Source: an uncultured Bacteroidales bacterium
GTDB taxonomy: Bacteria; Bacteroidota; Bacteroidia; Bacteroidales; Bacteroidaceae
NCBI GenBank assembly: GCA_937995875.1
Contig: CALKIW010000009.1
Span: 1 to 31,806 of the forward strand
Reading direction: 5' to 3'
DNA: 31,806 nt
In this document: positions 8,216 through 16,121 of the stretch, piece after piece
Position numbering within the stretch: the first letter of the stretch is position 1
Layout of the letters: every line of letters starts with the position of its first letter
Made by a program: the position numbers and the translations under genes
The notes under the pieces: model-generated
The model's database searches: none
What the model was told of the DNA's origin: nothing
What the model saw: only the letters and a program-made list of their open reading frames with translations

Positions 8216-8480
8216 GGGGCGATGCGATTGAGACCTTCTCATAGCATGGTTAAGCCTTATCGGCAGCGCGGAAGAACCTCAATCACACTGCGGTTACGCC
8301 CTTGTCATGATGCCATTCGATACTCAATCACAGACGAAAAAATAGGATAAATAATGCCGATTTTTAAAAACTATTGATAGTCAGGTATTTACAAATTATC
8401 GCAATTTTTGCGTATTTCAGACGAAGGCAAACTTATTTTTAAATACGCGAATTTGAGAGGGCAGTTTGTTCATATATTTG
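8216..8480 (+). repeat. Dispersed intergenic element, copy 1: 22-bp degenerate array plus hairpin module
   Basis: Five consecutive degenerate units of 22-23 bp lie at 8216-8237, 8238-8259, 8260-8281, 8282-8303 and 8304-8326. Typical unit halves are GCATGGTTAAGCCTTA and CTGCGGTTACGCCCTT. About 80 bp later comes a module with 8-bp inverted arms (GCGTATTT at 8410-8417, AAATACGC at 8441-8448), ending near a GTTTGT motif. It is collinear with the copy at 14289-14550, and the arms and array recur at 19302-19560. Confidence 0.65.
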
Positions 8481-8715
8481 ACCATTCCTATTTTTTTATA
8501 ACCTACGTTCAGAATAAGCCAGTTTTTCAAAATAATACCTCAAAAAGTGTGTGAACATACACGCTCTACTTTGAGGGGGATATATGTTCCATTCGTCCCT
8601 ACGTTGTAGATAGTCGTAAGCTCCAAAAATGAATATATGGCCATTTAGTTTCATCAATGGATTAAGCTCAATAACAAAATAAATCTCTATATTTTTTTCT
8701 ACTGAGCCATTTTAA

Positions 8716-8775
8716 TCTCCTCGCTCTTTCATTCTCCACTCCTCGTTCTTTCATTCTCCACTCCTCGTTCTTCAT
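8716..8775. repeat. Pyrimidine-rich 22-bp tandem repeat
   Basis: Units beginning TCTCCACTCCTCGTTC lie at 8733-8754 and 8755-8775, with a shortened copy at 8716-8732, just after the 3' end of the NUDIX gene. Confidence 0.8.
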
Positions 8776-8792
8776 TCTTCATTTATAAAGTC

Positions 8793-9359
8793 CTATGGCA
8801 AGTCGCTGTGTTGAACAAAGTATTTCCATAGAGGGGCTACCATCATGGCTTGAAGAAAAATTCCTTGTTCAAGCATTTGACGCACTTCTTCCTTTGTTTT
8901 GAGAAACACCTCTATATCTTCCGTAGCGTCCCAACGCATCTGGGAAGTTTGTTCAACACCTTCTGCAAGAAAACAGTGGCAGAGGTTGGTCATGGTGCTG
9001 GGGTTGGGAGCAAGGGTCATCAGCTGTGTCCATGTGCCACCCGTATATCCGGTTTCTTCTTCCAATTCCCTTCTGGCACCTTCGAGCGGTGTTTCTCCCT
9101 TTTCCACACATCCCGCTACGATTTCCGTAGACACCACTCCGAGAGCATGGCGATATTGACGTTCGAGGATCATCTTGCCGTCTTTGGTTATGGCCACGAC
9201 GTTCACCCATGTGGGATATTCCAACACGTAGTATTCGTCGAATCTTTTTCCATTGGGCAGTTCAACCTTATCGCGACGTGCTGTGAGCCAAGGGCGATTG
9301 ATCAGATATTCGCTATCGAGTGTTTTCCAGAGTAATTCTTTGTCAGTTCTATGTTTCAT
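8793..9359 (-). CDS. NUDIX hydrolase (ADP-ribose pyrophosphatase-like)
   Basis: 188 aa. A full Nudix box spans residues 83-105: Gly83, Glu89, then RELEEETGY at 97-105, which supplies the metal-binding glutamates. The layout around it (LEYPTWVNVVAI strand, then QYRHALG before the box) resembles the ADP-ribose or nucleoside-diphosphate-sugar pyrophosphatase subgroup. Such enzymes cleave the diphosphate of X-linked nucleoside diphosphates in the cytosol; the substrate here is not certain. It is the last gene of a probable minus-strand unit, starting 24 nt after the end of the RNA methyltransferase gene. Confidence 0.9.
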   Translation of the reverse strand: MKHRTDKELLWKTLDSEYLINRPWLTARRDKVELPNGKRFDEYYVLEYPTWVNVVAITKDGKMILERQYRHALGVVSTEIVAGCVEKGETPLEGARRELEEETGYTGGTWTQLMTLAPNPSTMTNLCHCFLAEGVEQTSQMRWDATEDIEVFLKTKEEVRQMLEQGIFLQAMMVAPLWKYFVQHSDLP

Positions 9360-9383
9360 CTCATTAGTCTTTGTACAGTGTGT

Positions 9384-10217
9384 TTATTGGTTTTTCATGG
9401 AGTGCGGATAAGCGGTGTTTCTCTGTCTCACGGCCTCGAACATCAATATTGCAGCGCTCACCGACACATTGAGCGAATCCAATTGTCCCAACATGGGGAT
9501 GCGGATGTGTGCATCGGCTGCCTTGCGCCATACATTGGTGAGACCGGTAGATTCCGTGCCCATCACAATGGCCGTTCCCTGACGCATATCGGCGTTGTAA
9601 TAGAGGTCTGAGTCTTGCAGTTGTGCTGTGAGAATCTTTATCTGACGCGCTTTCAAGAAGGCAATACATTCTTCAGAAGAACACGCCACAGTAGGTACCG
9701 TGAAGATGGCTCCGATGCTGCTCCGAATCAGGTTGGGGTTGAAAAGATCGGTCAGCGGGTCGCAAACGATGACCGCGTTTACTTTCGAAGCGTCTGCACT
9801 GCGGAGCACTGCACCGAGGTTTCCCGGCTTCTCCACGCTCTCCAATACTACAATCATGGGATTGTCGGGGAGTTGCAGATCGGTTAGCGATTTGTTCCTG
9901 ACCTTGATTTCGGCCAATGCTCCCTCCGTGGTGCCACGATAGGCAATCTTTTCGTACACGGCCTTGGTGACCTCATAAGTCGGTACGTGCTGAGTTATGG
10001 TTGCAAGGCCGGATGCTTCAGGATTGCGGTTGAGAATATCCGGACAGCAAAACAAGGCCTCTATTTCGTAGCCTGCACGAACGCAATGAATAAGCTCGCG
10101 CACACCTTCCACAACGAACAGACGCTCCCGGCGTCGCTCGGAGGACTTCTGCTGCAATACTGCAAGTTTCTTCACTTTAGGATTTTGCAAGCTGGATATC
10201 AAATTATCGGATGTCAT
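9384..10217 (-). CDS. SpoU/TrmH-family RNA 2'-O-methyltransferase
   Basis: 277 aa with the usual two parts. An N-terminal SpoU substrate-binding domain (about 10-100, containing RLFVVEGVREL) is followed by a C-terminal SPOUT knot domain. Motif 1 is VEKPGNLGAVLRSADA, motif 2 is IVMGTESTGLT, and motif 3 is LDSLNVSVSAAILMFEA. These form the S-adenosylmethionine-binding knot. The family methylates ribose 2'-hydroxyls of rRNA or tRNA; the exact target cannot be read from the sequence, though RlmB/TsnR-like rRNA methylation is plausible. It starts 38 nt after the antiporter gene, on the same strand. Confidence 0.9.
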   Translation of the reverse strand: MTSDNLISSLQNPKVKKLAVLQQKSSERRRERLFVVEGVRELIHCVRAGYEIEALFCCPDILNRNPEASGLATITQHVPTYEVTKAVYEKIAYRGTTEGALAEIKVRNKSLTDLQLPDNPMIVVLESVEKPGNLGAVLRSADASKVNAVIVCDPLTDLFNPNLIRSSIGAIFTVPTVACSSEECIAFLKARQIKILTAQLQDSDLYYNADMRQGTAIVMGTESTGLTNVWRKAADAHIRIPMLGQLDSLNVSVSAAILMFEAVRQRNTAYPHSMKNQ

Positions 10218-10255
10218 TTATTTCTGTTCGTTTATGTGTATGATGAAGGAGAACG

Positions 10256-12508
10256 TTAATTTATCATTGCCAACTGTTTCAAAGACGATCGTTCGCCCGC
10301 AACCCAAATAATGTCTCCTTGTTTGAATATATGTGTGGGATTAATCATGGTGAGGTTGGTTTGCCCTTCTTCGATGCCCACAGCCATACAGTAGTATTTG
10401 CTGCGGATGCCGCTATCTTTCAATGTCTTACCGATAAATGGGCAGCGAGAAGTGAGGATGAGCTTTTGGAGTTTCATCTCTCGATCTTCGATATGTTCGT
10501 CTTCGGGCACGAGTTCTCCATTCATTGCCTTGCCGAATTGCTGCAACTGCTCGTCGTTTCCGATTACCTGCAATCGGTCTCCGGGGAACACTATTGTCTC
10601 GCCATTGGGGATATTCATGCGTTGTCGACCACGAAGAATACTGCTCACGTGCACTCCAAATCGATTGCTGAAACGCAGTTGTTGCAGTCGCTTGCCTGCC
10701 CACGTAGAGTTATTTGGCAAATCGAATTCGGAGATATGGATGTCACGATCGAGCAGTCTGCCTTCGTAGAGAGGGCGCCGCCGTCCGTGTACCTGTGCCT
10801 CAATGTCTCTGCTCTGGAGGTTTTTAACAAACATTCGTTCCAAACGGATGGAGCGACGCTTGAGATTGCGCGACAGTATCATGAGCACGATGACGATGAG
10901 GGTCAATGTGATGACAATGGCGTTTGCAATGCGTGACAGGTAATTGCAAATATAAAAGAGGATGCCCGCTACGATGACGATACGCACTAAGATGGTGAAT
11001 ATCAGTGGCAGACGGTTGAGACGCCCCTCTATCCATAGAGCCTTGAATTCTTCGCTGCGGTTGTGCTTCATGATGAGTGATCGCATGAGCGGAGCAAGAA
11101 TGACGAGCATGGCAGCTCCACAGACGGCGTTGGCCCACCAATGTGGTAAAAGGGAACGCACGAAAGGCAAGAAGAAAGTGAGCATCAGGGTAGTTGTGGC
11201 AATGCACAAAATGGTATAAATCAGGGTGCTGACAGCAATTTTTCGCAACAGCTTTTGCCATTTACTTTCCTCCTGTGGCGTATGCACTTGTGCCGAGCCG
11301 AGGTGGTTTAAGCGTCTGATCCATTGCTTGGGAAGTCGTTTTTCCAAATGATTGTAGCAAGGCACAGCAAATCGAATCATGTAAGGGGTGAGGAAGGTCG
11401 TAATGACCGATACGGCAACGACAACGGGATAGAGAAACCTGCTGATTACGCCGAGCGACAGACCCAGTGAGGCAATGATGAAAGCAAACTCTCCAATCTG
11501 TGCCATCGAGAATCCACACCGCATGGCCGTCTTTAGGGGTTGTCCGCTGAGCATGAAGCCACCCGTGCCCAAGATACCCTGTCCCAGAAGTATGGTGATT
11601 ACTAAAATGAGGATGGGAAAGGCATACTGTACGATGATGACAGGATCAACGAGCATACCAACTGACACGAAGAATATAGCGCCGAACAGACTCTTAACGG
11701 GCTCTACCAACCGAATGATTTGGTCGGCCTCTATCGTTTCGGCTAAAATGCTGCCCATGATGAATGCTCCGAAAGCAGGGCTGAAACCAACGGTAGTGGA
11801 CACCCATGCCATGAGACAGCATAGACCGAGTGCCACGATGACCATTGTCTCGTCGGTCATGAGCTTTCGGGTGGAGCGTAGAAAAGACGGAATGACAAAC
11901 AGTCCTACAACAAACCACAGAATGAGGAAGAAACCTATGCGAAGGATGGAGCCGAGCATCTCCCCGCCGTCGGGGCTTTGGCCGTTGGCAAGTGCCGACA
12001 GCATGACCATCATCACAATGGCCAGGATGTCTTCGAGGATGAGAACGCTCATCACAAGTCCGGCAAACCGCTGCTGCCGGAGCCTCATCTCGTCGAATGC
12101 CTTATAGATAATGGTGGTGGACGACATGGCCAACATACCCCCCAGGAAGATACTGTCCATCTGGTTCCAACCAAAGGAATGCCCAACCCCCACACCCAAT
12201 AAGGCCATCGAGAAGATGATGGACATGGTGGCAATGATGGGAGATATGCCCATCTTGAGAATCTTTTTGAAAGAAAAATCAAGTCCTAAGGAGAATAGTA
12301 GGAACATCACTCCGATGTCGGCCCAAGTCTGAATGTCGGCCTTGTCCATCACGTGCATAGTGTAGGGCATGTGCGGACTTACCAGAAATCCGGCCACGAG
12401 ATAGCCCAACACAAGTGGTTGCTTGAGCCATTTGAATATCAATGTCACTGTTCCTGCAACTACAAGAATCAGCGCCAAGTCTTTGATAAGGGCGGGAAGT
12501 TCTGCCAT
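10256..12508 (-). CDS. Kef-type monovalent cation:proton antiporter (CPA2) with two C-terminal TrkA-C domains
   Basis: 750 aa. Residues about 5-390 form a Na+/H+ exchanger (CPA2/KefB-like) membrane domain with many hydrophobic segments and the LILEDILAI motif (Glu159-Asp160). An extra block of about four predicted membrane helices follows (about 425-550). The C-terminus has two TrkA-C (RCK-C) regulatory domains at about 595-665 and 670-750, each with a FPGDRLQVIG or FKQGDIIWVAG turn. A nucleotide-binding TrkA-N domain is absent. It is an inner-membrane K+ or Na+ efflux system. RCK-C domains often bind small ligands such as c-di-AMP, but nothing here shows which. AGGAG 9 nt upstream supports the ATG. 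It is first in a unit with the methyltransferase and NUDIX genes. Confidence 0.88.
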   Translation of the reverse strand: MAELPALIKDLALILVVAGTVTLIFKWLKQPLVLGYLVAGFLVSPHMPYTMHVMDKADIQTWADIGVMFLLFSLGLDFSFKKILKMGISPIIATMSIIFSMALLGVGVGHSFGWNQMDSIFLGGMLAMSSTTIIYKAFDEMRLRQQRFAGLVMSVLILEDILAIVMMVMLSALANGQSPDGGEMLGSILRIGFFLILWFVVGLFVIPSFLRSTRKLMTDETMVIVALGLCCLMAWVSTTVGFSPAFGAFIMGSILAETIEADQIIRLVEPVKSLFGAIFFVSVGMLVDPVIIVQYAFPILILVITILLGQGILGTGGFMLSGQPLKTAMRCGFSMAQIGEFAFIIASLGLSLGVISRFLYPVVVAVSVITTFLTPYMIRFAVPCYNHLEKRLPKQWIRRLNHLGSAQVHTPQEESKWQKLLRKIAVSTLIYTILCIATTTLMLTFFLPFVRSLLPHWWANAVCGAAMLVILAPLMRSLIMKHNRSEEFKALWIEGRLNRLPLIFTILVRIVIVAGILFYICNYLSRIANAIVITLTLIVIVLMILSRNLKRRSIRLERMFVKNLQSRDIEAQVHGRRRPLYEGRLLDRDIHISEFDLPNNSTWAGKRLQQLRFSNRFGVHVSSILRGRQRMNIPNGETIVFPGDRLQVIGNDEQLQQFGKAMNGELVPEDEHIEDREMKLQKLILTSRCPFIGKTLKDSGIRSKYYCMAVGIEEGQTNLTMINPTHIFKQGDIIWVAGERSSLKQLAMIN

Positions 12509-12710
12509 AGGCCACTCCTACACGGTTCCCTCCCAGGCACAGTCGAAACAGGGGATGTCGCCAACAGGATAAAAGGAAGCTGCGAAAGGAGTTGGGAACT
12601 TATAGAGTATGATGGTAAAAAATAAGAAAAAACTCTACGACCGCATTGCTTTTCATCTGTTCCGAGTGGAGGCACCCTTGTTTTGGAGGGGCTTGGGACG
12701 AACAGTTCTT

Positions 12711-13934
12711 TTAATCGTTAAATGTTCCTGTGATTTCGCATATCTTCGTAATGACCTCCACAGCTTTTTCCATCACTTGTACGGAAACAAATTCATAAGG
12801 ACCGTGAAAATTCACTCCGCCGGCAAAGATATTGGGACAGGGGAGCCCCTTGAACGAGAGTTGTGCTCCGTCGGTACCGCCGCGAATGGGCTCAACCTTA
12901 GGTGTCACACCACATTCCTGCATGGCTTTCAACACGATGTCTATAACATACATATTGGGATCAATCTTCTCCTTCATGTTATAATACTGGTCGCGCAACT
13001 CCACACTCACCGTTCCTTCACCGTATTTTTCGTTCATCTGCTTGGCGATATCTTCCATGAAGTCCTTGCGTTCTTCAAATTTCTTGCGGTCGTGGTCACG
13101 AATAATATAGCTGAGTTTGGCCTCTTCGCACCGGCTGTCGATACCGAGCAGATGATAGAATCCCTGATAGCCTTCGGTGGTTTCGGGTATGTCGGTTTCC
13201 GGAATATGGCTGTTGAACTCGCAGGCCAGCCTGCTGGCATTCACCATCTTGTCTTTGGCATATCCCGTGTGCACACTCACGCCCTTGATCAGGACTTTCG
13301 CTGCAGCTGCATTGAAATTCTCGTATTCCAGATTGCCTATGTCGCCACCGTCCATTGTGTATGCCCATTTGCAGCCAAACTTCTCCACGTCGAAGTGGTG
13401 GGCACCCTTGCCGATTTCTTCATCGGGATTGAAGCCGATGCGAATATCTCCGTGCTTAATCTCGTCGTGGTCTCGCAGGTAGCACATGGCTTGAACAATC
13501 TCGGCAATACCGGCCTTGTCGTCGGCGCCGAGCAGGGTTGTACCGTCGGTCACGATAATGTCTTCGCCTTTGTGAGCCAACAGTTCCGGGAATTTCTTAG
13601 GGGAAGAAATGATGCCGGGGGAAAGTTCTATGTCGCCACCGTCGTAGTTTTTGATGACGCGCGCCTTGACGTTGGCACCACTGGCATCGAGTGCTGTGTC
13701 GTAGTGGGCGATGAATCCGATGGTGGGCACGTCTTTCTTGGTGTTGGAGGGCAATGTGGCATAGATATAGCCCATGTCGTCCAATTCAACATCTTTCAGG
13801 CCCTCAGCCTCAAGTTCCTCCTTTAAATATTTTGCAAAGATAAGTTGTTTAGAGGTGCTGGGAACGGTGTCGGAGTCTTCTGCCGACTGCGTATCAAACT
13901 TGGTGTAATTAATAAATCTTTCAGTGATGTTCAT
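12711..13934 (-). CDS. pepT: Peptidase T (tripeptide aminopeptidase)
   Basis: 407 aa, full length for PepT. This cytosolic M20 zinc aminopeptidase removes N-terminal residues from tripeptides. Metal and catalytic residues are visible: His77 and Asp79 in FIAHYDTA, Asp139 in LLGADDKAG, Glu172-Glu173 in PDEEIG, the TMDGG segment with its metal-binding Asp, and the C-terminal NFHGPYEF histidine. GGTDGAQLS is the usual M20 signature. It starts 36 nt after the end of tRNA-Arg with no recognisable promoter of its own between them, so it may be transcribed from the tRNA promoter. Confidence 0.95.
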   Translation of the reverse strand: MNITERFINYTKFDTQSAEDSDTVPSTSKQLIFAKYLKEELEAEGLKDVELDDMGYIYATLPSNTKKDVPTIGFIAHYDTALDASGANVKARVIKNYDGGDIELSPGIISSPKKFPELLAHKGEDIIVTDGTTLLGADDKAGIAEIVQAMCYLRDHDEIKHGDIRIGFNPDEEIGKGAHHFDVEKFGCKWAYTMDGGDIGNLEYENFNAAAAKVLIKGVSVHTGYAKDKMVNASRLACEFNSHIPETDIPETTEGYQGFYHLLGIDSRCEEAKLSYIIRDHDRKKFEERKDFMEDIAKQMNEKYGEGTVSVELRDQYYNMKEKIDPNMYVIDIVLKAMQECGVTPKVEPIRGGTDGAQLSFKGLPCPNIFAGGVNFHGPYEFVSVQVMEKAVEVITKICEITGTFND

Positions 13935-13955
13935 ATTATAGGAAAAAGATGGTTG

Positions 13956-13970
13956 TGAAGCTTGGCTTCA
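13956..13970 (-). terminator. Short hairpin directly after tRNA-Arg
   Basis: TGAAGC and GCTTCA form a 6-bp stem with a 3-nt loop immediately downstream of the tRNA CCA end. On the minus strand five T residues follow about 8 nt later (13943-13947). It may be a weak terminator or a processing signal between tRNA and pepT. Confidence 0.35.
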
Positions 13971-14047
13971 TGGTGACCTCGGCGGGACTCAAACCCGCGA
14001 CACCAAGCTCCGGAAACTTGTGCTCTATTCAACTGAGCTACGAGGCC
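13971..14047 (-). tRNA. tRNA-Arg, anticodon CCG
   Basis: The minus strand folds as a complete cloverleaf. The acceptor GGCCTCG pairs with CGAGGTC (one G-T), the D-arm is GCTC/GAGC, the anticodon stem is CAAGT/GCTTG with loop TTCCGGA (anticodon CCG), and the T-arm is GCGGG/CCCGC around TTTGAGT. The discriminator is A and the CCA end is encoded (complement of 13971-13973). Confidence 0.96.
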
Positions 14048-14064
14048 ATACAATGAAATATGTG

Positions 14065-14095
14065 CAAAAATAATAATTATTTTGGGAAATACAAA
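14065..14095 (-). promoter_or_regulatory. Promoter of tRNA-Arg
   Basis: On the minus strand TTTG (complement of 14092-14095), a 19-nt spacer, and TATTTTTG (complement of 14065-14072) fit the Bacteroidetes consensus. They lie about 18 nt before the tRNA 5' end. Confidence 0.65.
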
Positions 14096-14288
14096 GATAA
14101 TGGAAGAAAATGTAGTGCGCTTTTGTTTTTTTATTGTTTATCCATAACATGGCTTTTCTGTGTGTAAAATAACTTGACCAAATTTCGATGTTTATTTTTT
14201 GATCATTCGGAAGAAAAAGGGTTATGTTTTTGTTATCATTTCTTGCACACACGACACAAAAACCATCTCATTTGAACAATTTATATCT

Positions 14289-14550
14289 CGTCATGACATG
14301 GCTGAGGCTTAATCGTGACTTGGTTAGGCCTTAACGGGACTGCGTCCAACTATATTGCGGTAGAGCCGCTGTCGCTCTGTCATTTGATATTCAATCGCGG
14401 ATGACAAAACAGTGACTGTAAATGTGATTTGGTAAGGTGGCTGATTATCAGGAGAATGAAATATCTTTCATATTTCGCGAATTTCAGACTGACGGAGATT
14501 GGTTTTTAAATACGCGAAGCATAGAAGGGTGTTTGTAAATAACGGAGTAT
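14289..14550 (+). repeat. Dispersed intergenic element, copy 2: 22-bp degenerate array plus hairpin module
   Basis: Clear 22-bp units lie at 14289-14310, 14311-14332 and 14333-14354, with cores such as TTGGTTAGGCCTTA and ATGGCTGAGGCTTA. Weaker units follow, including TCATTTGATATTCAATCGCG, which matches TCGATACTCAATCAC in copy 1. The hairpin module has arms TTCGCGAATTT (14474-14484) and AAATACGCGAA (14508-14518), one mismatch, then ATAGAAGGGTGTTTGT. It lies in the gap between tRNA-Arg and the CPBP gene (14048-14679), which otherwise holds only A/T-rich sequence. Confidence 0.65.
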
Positions 14551-14666
14551 TGCTGTATTAGACTTTGAATATTTTTATATTTACAAAGATGGTTGGATTA
14601 CGTGCGCAAACAATGCTTTGTAGAAGGCACGCAAACATAAGTCGTTCCGCAAGTTTGTATTTACCT

Positions 14667-14704
14667 TTTTTCTTTTGTCTTATGATTTTTCTTTTGTCTT
14701 ATGA
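14667..14704. repeat. Perfect 19-bp tandem duplication at the CPBP 3' end
   Basis: TTTTTCTTTTGTCTTATGA occurs twice head-to-tail (14667-14685 and 14686-14704). It straddles the stop codon of the CPBP frame (14680-14682), so the final KTKEKS residues are encoded by one repeat copy. Confidence 0.9.
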
Positions 14705-15504
14705 TATAGCAAGGTATATATTGTGGAAAAAACAACACCCACTATTACTGTTATAATCGATGCCTCTGGTCCAAAGCTACCTCCGGTCATTATATCCTCT
14801 CCTAAAAGGACTGGAGTAATCAAGTGAGTGCCGAATGGTGGCTCGCCCGAAACGGGGCAGCCAAAGATGTTGCCCTCAAGGAAGTTCCATGCCCAGTGCA
14901 TCCCAATAGCAACCCATATTGTGTTGTAATAAGTATATGATATGCCCAATAGCCAACCGGAAGCAATGGCAATGGCCAATGCAGATCACAAGGTGGCACC
15001 ATCATTAAAGATATGCATAATACCGAAAATGAGAGATGAAATGATCAATGCGACGTATATGTTCCAACGATCACAAACCAGCTTGTAGATGATTCCACGA
15101 CAGATAATCTCCTCGCCCACTGCAACAACGGCAAATAACGTAAGTCCGTAGAACTGGTCATGCAAGCTGAATTCAACCTTTTGGGGCAAGTAATAATTGG
15201 ATAAATAAAGACAGCCAATGGTGATGGAATCGAAAAGCATGATAACAAGCCAGCCAATGCTAACTTTGCTTATCTGTCTGGTAATGAGATGTGGAATTTT
15301 GTTCCCTGTGTAAAGCGTAAGAAACTTGCTATACAGGAATAACAAGATAAAGCAGGAAAGCAAGGCTATCGGAATCTTGAAGAAGACTGAATAATCAAAC
15401 ATTAAGATTGCTTCGAAGAAGCCCAATAGGAAAATAAAGAGCGCAACTCCTATAAATAGGTAACAGCCCCATTCATATTTGTCTTTTTTATAAGCTCTGT
15501 TCAT
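14680..15504 (-). pseudogene. CPBP-family intramembrane protease, interrupted by in-frame TGA
   Basis: The frame runs from ATG at 15504 through a TGA at 14986-14988 (codon 173) to TAA at 14680-14682, about 274 codons in one frame. Hydrophobic segments fill the sequence. The three protease motifs of the CPBP/Rce1 family are present: Glu131-Glu132-x3-Arg136 in GEEIICRG, His164 in FGIMHIFND, and His203-x3-Asn207 in GMHWAWNF. The last motif lies beyond the stop, so a terminated protein would lack part of the active site. Sequence after the stop (SALAIAIASGW) continues the family pattern without a shift, which suggests one base change, probably from a TGG or other sense codon. A sequencing error or readthrough cannot be excluded. 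A TTG at 15561 is a less likely start. Confidence 0.8.
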
Positions 15505-16055
15505 AGTGCAAGGGAAATAATTCGGATGAGCATATTGAAACCGATAAAATGATTGTAACAATATTTTTTTTTTGTGTAAACTTTTGAGGGCTGTTACACT
15601 CTGTAGGTAAAAGATTTTGTTCTTGATTCATGGTATAAGAATAAGTATTGGGAGAGGAAGGTACCAACGCTTTATTTTCTACTTTACATGTCTAATGCTT
15701 GAATTGGTTACAAAGGTATTACTTATTTTCTCAAAATACAACAAAGCGTAAATGGTTTTACCGAATCTCTTATAAATTGATGTTTTTGAGTTTGTATAAA
15801 GCCCTCAAGATAAAAGCAAAGGGCTACTCAACTGACGGCATACGACAGAATGGTGGCCAAACAAAACGAAGATGTTGGGGCAGGGGAAAAAGAATAAAAA
15901 AGGAAAATAGTCTGTGTAGGATTAAATTTAAACAATTATAAAATGTTTAGCACTGTGTAAGAAAACTTTTTGCAAAAATATGATGTCTCGGTTCCATCAA
16001 ATAGTTATTCAATAATTAAAATTGCTGTCATTTCGCAAAATAAACGGATAATATA
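15505..16055. other. Non-coding gap between the CPBP gene and asnA
   Basis: A/T-rich with no convincing gene. It holds a T10 run near 15564-15573 and a small inverted repeat (GTGTAA at 15574-15579, TTACAC at 15594-15599). An 80-codon open frame at 15699-15941 has basic, unremarkable composition and no start signal. No consensus promoter for the CPBP gene was found. Confidence 0.5.
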
Positions 16056-16086
16056 GTTGCAATATTGTGATTATTGGTTAACTTTG
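16056..16086 (+). promoter_or_regulatory. Promoter of asnA
   Basis: GTTG (16056-16059), a 19-nt spacer, and TAACTTTG (16079-16086) fit the Bacteroidetes promoter with one mismatch in the -33 box. The ATG is 35 nt downstream. Confidence 0.65.
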
Positions 16087-16121
16087 TATTCAAAATAGAA
16101 AAAGTATATAGATCATAGATT

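Larger units (their letters stand above)
7560..8792. other. 1.2-kb non-coding gap rich in repeats
   Basis: This gap lies between the 3' ends of lptD and the convergent NUDIX gene. It holds a small inverted repeat just after lptD (CAAAGGA at 7573-7579, TCCTTTG at 7593-7599), three pyrimidine-rich tandem tracts and one array-plus-hairpin element, each listed separately. No convincing gene is present; the 142-aa open frame at 7922-8350 is low complexity and overlaps the repeats. Confidence 0.7.

Noticed and set aside
8216..8326. CRISPR array.
   Set aside because: Units are degenerate, contiguous and have no spacers; there are no cas genes in the window.
7922..8350. 142-codon open frame on the plus strand.
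   Set aside because: Composition is Ser/Phe/Leu low complexity from C/T repeats, and it runs into the 22-bp array. No start signal or family pattern.
10319..12332. Several open frames of 70-210 codons opposite the antiporter gene.
   Set aside because: They are antisense shadows of a well-supported membrane protein and show no independent family pattern.
14986..14988. TGA as a selenocysteine codon in the CPBP gene.
   Set aside because: The position is not a catalytic cysteine in the family, and no SECIS-like hairpin was evident just downstream. Nonsense mutation is simpler.
15699..15941. 80-codon open frame between the CPBP gene and asnA.
   Set aside because: Basic, A-rich composition, no promoter or ribosome-binding site, no recognisable domain.
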